Of a DNA stretch of 8,406 nucleotides, positions 6,567 through 8,406 are shown piece by piece (within the stretch, counting starts at the first letter, position 1; every line of letters begins with the position of its first letter). The stretch lies in the NCBI RefSeq assembly GCF_905207935.1, contig NZ_CAJLNI010000084.1, positions 1 to 8,406 on the forward strand. Direction: 5' to 3'. Source of the stretch: an uncultured Haemophilus sp. Lineage in GTDB: Bacteria; Pseudomonadota; Gammaproteobacteria; Enterobacterales; Pasteurellaceae. The notes beneath the pieces were generated by a model that ran no database searches, was not told the origin of the DNA, and was given only the letters and a program-made list of their open reading frames with translations. Position numbers and translations under genes: made by a program.

Positions 6567-7595
6567 TTAAGAAACCGCCATCAACATCATTAAACTAAGC
6601 ATTCTTTCAAAATACGCACGGCTCTTTAATAACGCTTTTAACTTCTCAATAGTTTGAACATTATCTTTTGTCTCACTATGAAAGGTAATTAAACCTTTAA
6701 TTTCATTTAGGAAATATTGATTACTTGCTAATAACTCAGCTGATCGATTTTCTTCCAATTTTTCAAACAAGGCTTTGTTGTCATCATAATAATGATAAAG
6801 ATTGAAAAATGCGCCGACACGTTCAACGGTTTTCATAAAATCGAAAGCAAACACATCCGTTGGGAATGAAAGCGTTTCCTCAATCAATTGCTGCTCCATT
6901 TTCATGACTGCACTTAATTGTTCGCGAGAATCAACCGCACTTCCCTCACGTTCTTCTTTTAAGAAATCCCGCCATTTATTTAACCAATCAATCAGAAATT
7001 GTTTACTGCCTAGTTGATAGCCTCGTTTCGCTTTACTTGCCGAACTAAAATACACATCCTGTTCAAAAGGTAAAAGTGAGACAAAATAGAAAAGATCTGA
7101 AACAAGCCCTTCTTTTAATTCAAATTCAATTTCGCAGATAGGCTGTGTTTTCTCCCCTGACAGAATCTTCCCCTGATCAAAAGCCACTTCAATTTTTGAT
7201 GCACCAAATGCAATCAACCAAAAAGTGCGGTTAAAATCTGTTGAGAAAATCGGCTGTAATGCAGCGGAAGGCAAATGTTCAAATGGATACAATGAGATTA
7301 ATTGTGCCGATGTCGGTACTGAATCATCAGGTATAGATAAATTATATTCTGGACGACTATGCAATCCGCCAACTACTTTTCCATCAGTTTTTAAGGTAAG
7401 TGTGAAATCGTTATTTTCCCGACGGACACGCAATCCCATTTTTTGTTTTGCCAAAAAATGATCGGGATAATCGAAATAAGTATTTCCTAGAAAGATCGTA
7501 TTTTGCTCTAAGATATTGAATTGATTGAGGTGTGTTTTTAGGATATCAAAAGCATCAGAGGTGACTGCAAGCTTTAATTCAACTTCATTACTCAT
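6567..7595 (-). CDS. CYTH-domain protein, probable inorganic triphosphatase (YgiF-related), with short non-canonical C-terminal domain
   Basis: Residues 1 to about 195 form a CYTH (triphosphate tunnel metalloenzyme) domain. It has the EVELK signature (ExExK, residues 4-8), NTYFD (38-42), LRVRR (55-59), TLTLK (65-69), R81 and E83, R123, the acidic strand EIEFELK (155-161) and SKAKRGY (187-193). Such proteins bind triphosphates through Lys/Arg pairs and acidic metal ligands; E. coli YgiF hydrolyses inorganic triphosphate. Older annotations of such genes read 'adenylate cyclase', but the activity here is inferred. YgiF has about 433 residues with a full CHAD domain. Here only about 145 helical, charged residues follow the CYTH domain, without obvious CHAD motifs. 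I chose the ATG at 7593-7595 (342 residues), which has AAGGAAA upstream. The longer reading frame from a TTG at 7649 would begin inside the promoter. It is co-transcribed with radA. Function beyond triphosphate binding is unknown. Confidence 0.88.
   Translation of the reverse strand: MSNEVELKLAVTSDAFDILKTHLNQFNILEQNTIFLGNTYFDYPDHFLAKQKMGLRVRRENNDFTLTLKTDGKVVGGLHSRPEYNLSIPDDSVPTSAQLISLYPFEHLPSAALQPIFSTDFNRTFWLIAFGASKIEVAFDQGKILSGEKTQPICEIEFELKEGLVSDLFYFVSLLPFEQDVYFSSASKAKRGYQLGSKQFLIDWLNKWRDFLKEEREGSAVDSREQLSAVMKMEQQLIEETLSFPTDVFAFDFMKTVERVGAFFNLYHYYDDNKALFEKLEENRSAELLASNQYFLNEIKGLITFHSETKDNVQTIEKLKALLKSRAYFERMLSLMMLMAVS
6934..6942 (-). repeat. DNA uptake signal sequence core in the CYTH gene (C-terminal part)
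   Basis: Exact ACCGCACTT on the plus strand, read within Ser-Ala-Val. A one-mismatch copy, ACTGCACTT, lies 27 bp away at 6907-6915 in the same orientation and also encodes Ser-Ala-Val. Confidence 0.88.
7223..7231 (+). repeat. DNA uptake signal sequence core in the CYTH gene (CYTH domain)
   Basis: Exact AAGTGCGGT followed by TAAAATCTG. It is read as Asn-Arg-Thr-Phe at residues 122-125, so it overlaps the codon of a likely triphosphate-binding arginine (R123). Confidence 0.88.
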
Positions 7596-7619
7596 TTTAT
7601 TTTTCCTTATCAATTTTAA

Positions 7620-7635
7620 CTGTTTAAATATACAG
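7620..7635 (-). promoter_or_regulatory. LexA-type SOS operator overlapping the CYTH-radA promoter
   Basis: On the minus strand the 16 bases read CTGT-ATATTTAA-ACAG. That is a perfect CTGT-N8-ACAG gammaproteobacterial LexA palindrome with an all-AT spacer, matching 14 of 16 bases of the idealised CTGTATATATATACAG. It covers the -10 hexamer (7627-7632) of the promoter candidate and the predicted transcription start. A bound repressor would block polymerase there. I found no second box with both half-sites intact in the window. LexA binding itself is inferred. Confidence 0.7.
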
Positions 7636-7654
7636 ATAATTTTATACAAATCAA
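7627..7654 (-). promoter_or_regulatory. Candidate sigma-70 promoter of the CYTH-radA unit
   Basis: On the minus strand TTGATT (7649-7654, 4 of 6 to the -35) is separated by 16 bp from TATATT (7627-7632, 5 of 6 to the -10). Transcription would start near 7620, about 25 nt before the ATG at 7595. This fits the chosen start and argues against the upstream TTG start at 7649. Confidence 0.5.
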
Positions 7655-7733
7655 GATCTTTTTCGTGTATTTCCTTATAAAATCAGGTAATATGCAACGG
7701 AAATTTTAACCCTTGTTATGGAGTAAAACACCT

Positions 7734-8406
7734 ATGGCAATGAATAATATTCTCGGATTATTTGCCCATTCTCCTTTAAAACCACTGCAGAAACATTCTG
7801 ACAAAGTGACTGAATGTTGTGATTTATTAATTCCATTCTTCCAACATACCTTTTTAAAACAATGGGATGATGCAGAAAAAACACGTCTAGACATTTCTCA
7901 ATGTGAACGTGAAGCAGATAGTCTAAAACGCGAAATCCGTTTGAAATTGCCTCGCGGTTTATTTTTACCCATTGATCGTACCGATTTACTCGAATTAGTC
8001 ACCCAACAAGACAAATTAGCTAACTATGCTAAAGATATTGCGGGTCGTATGATTGGTCGCCAATTTGGTATTCCTGAAGAAATGCAGGAAGAATTTTTGC
8101 ATTATGTTCAACGTAGTTTAGATTCTATTCATCAAGCTCATTTAGTGATTGAAGAAATGGATAAACTACTTGAAACCGGTTTTAAAGGCCGTGAATTAAA
8201 GTTAGTGAACCATATGATTCAAGAGCTAGACAGCATTGAAGATGATACAGATCAAATGCAAATTAAATTACGCAAAATGCTCTACACCATTGAAAGCCGT
8301 TATAACCCTATTGATGTGATGTTCTTGTATAAAGTCATCGAGTGGGTGGGTGTATTAGCCGATCAAGCTCAACGTGTTGGATCTCGCATTGAATTAATGC
8401 TAGCCC
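7734..8406 (+). CDS. UPF0111/DUF47 (TIGR00153) PhoU-like protein, 3' end outside the window
   Basis: 224 codons are open from the ATG at 7734 to the window edge. The family, which includes H. influenzae HI_1603, is about 226 residues long, so only the last few codons should be missing. The protein is almost all helical with no signal or membrane segment. Features typical of PhoU-like metal-binding helical bundles are CEREADSLKREI (about 57-68), the LPRGLFLPIDRTD turn (72-84), QQDKLANYAKDI (91-102) and the ELDSIEDDTDQM repeat of the acidic motif near the C-terminus. Members usually sit directly upstream of a Pit-type phosphate permease gene and are thought to modulate it; that neighbour would lie just past the right edge and is not seen here. 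An ATG at 7740 is also possible, but TATGGAG spacing (10 nt) favours 7734. The gene is divergent from the CYTH-radA unit. Confidence 0.9.
   Translation, partial: MAMNNILGLFAHSPLKPLQKHSDKVTECCDLLIPFFQHTFLKQWDDAEKTRLDISQCEREADSLKREIRLKLPRGLFLPIDRTDLLELVTQQDKLANYAKDIAGRMIGRQFGIPEEMQEEFLHYVQRSLDSIHQAHLVIEEMDKLLETGFKGRELKLVNHMIQELDSIEDDTDQMQIKLRKMLYTIESRYNPIDVMFLYKVIEWVGVLADQAQRVGSRIELMLA

Larger units (their letters stand above)
7596..7733. promoter_or_regulatory. Divergent AT-rich regulatory region between the CYTH-radA unit and the UPF0111 gene
   Basis: This 138-bp gap serves two divergent genes. The minus-strand side holds a promoter candidate with an overlapping LexA-type box and the AAGGAAA ribosome site of the CYTH gene. 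For the plus-strand gene I see a ribosome site, TATGGAG (7717-7723), 10 bases before its ATG. A TATAAA at 7676-7681 could be a -10 but lacks a convincing -35. No Pho box that I would defend is visible. Confidence 0.6.

Noticed and set aside
7596..7649. Eighteen-residue N-terminal extension of the CYTH protein from an upstream start
   Set aside because: The start would be a TTG with no ribosome site and would lie inside the predicted promoter. The CYTH signature begins right after the ATG at 7593-7595, which has a good ribosome site.
7612..7710. Direct repeat AATTTTAAC at 7612-7620 and 7702-7710 in the divergent region
   Set aside because: Nine AT-rich bases repeated in AT-rich intergenic DNA are likely by chance, and the positions do not match any promoter element.
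7706..7894. A 62-codon minus-strand frame over the start of the UPF0111 gene
   Set aside because: It is antisense to a clear conserved gene, and the peptide shows no recognisable features.
1..8406. KOPS (GGGNAGGG) sites that might polarise FtsK movement here
   Set aside because: Reading both strands by eye I found no exact copy; GGGTGGG near 8345 does not match.

Overview
The window is a compact, gene-dense piece of a Pasteurellaceae chromosome, most likely Haemophilus in the broad sense. Two things point there. Ten exact copies of the 9-bp DNA uptake signal AAGTGCGGT / ACCGCACTT lie in 8.4 kb, which is the hallmark of the Haemophilus-type competence system. The proteins also resemble gammaproteobacterial orthologues strongly, and the DNA is AT-rich. 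The sequence alone does not settle the species; something like H. parainfluenzae is possible.

Layout. Six genes run leftward on the minus strand, and one gene runs rightward at the far end. In the direction of minus-strand transcription the order is: a CYTH-domain protein (start 7595), radA (13 bp behind it), an 82-bp gap with a likely promoter, lrp, ftsK (2 bp behind lrp), lolA, and rarA, which runs off the left edge. A 138-bp divergent region separates the CYTH gene from a rightward UPF0111/DUF47 PhoU-like gene, which is cut by the right edge a few codons before its expected end. There is no gene-free stretch over 300 bases, and I see no RNA gene, insertion sequence, CRISPR array, prophage or obvious foreign island.

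How the genes relate. lrp-ftsK-lolA-rarA is the same order as in Escherichia coli: the global leucine-responsive regulator, the septal DNA translocase, the periplasmic lipoprotein carrier, and the AAA+ replication-fork maintenance protein. radA and the CYTH gene form a second unit upstream, with radA adding a recombination branch-migration helicase. Four of the seven products therefore act on DNA (RarA, FtsK, RadA, Lrp). The divergent pair at the right end, a probable triphosphatase and a PhoU-like protein, both concern phosphate.

What is worth a look. No undescribed multi-gene system is visible; this is core chromosome. The best signal is a LexA/SOS box with perfect CTGT-N8-ACAG ends (7620-7635). 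It lies exactly over the -10 element of the best promoter candidate for the CYTH-radA unit and suggests damage-inducible expression of radA and its partner. Second is an exact tandem duplication of the uptake signal, which writes Thr-Ala-Leu-Thr-Ala-Leu into the LolA signal peptide. Third is a perfect 10-bp hairpin between lolA and rarA.
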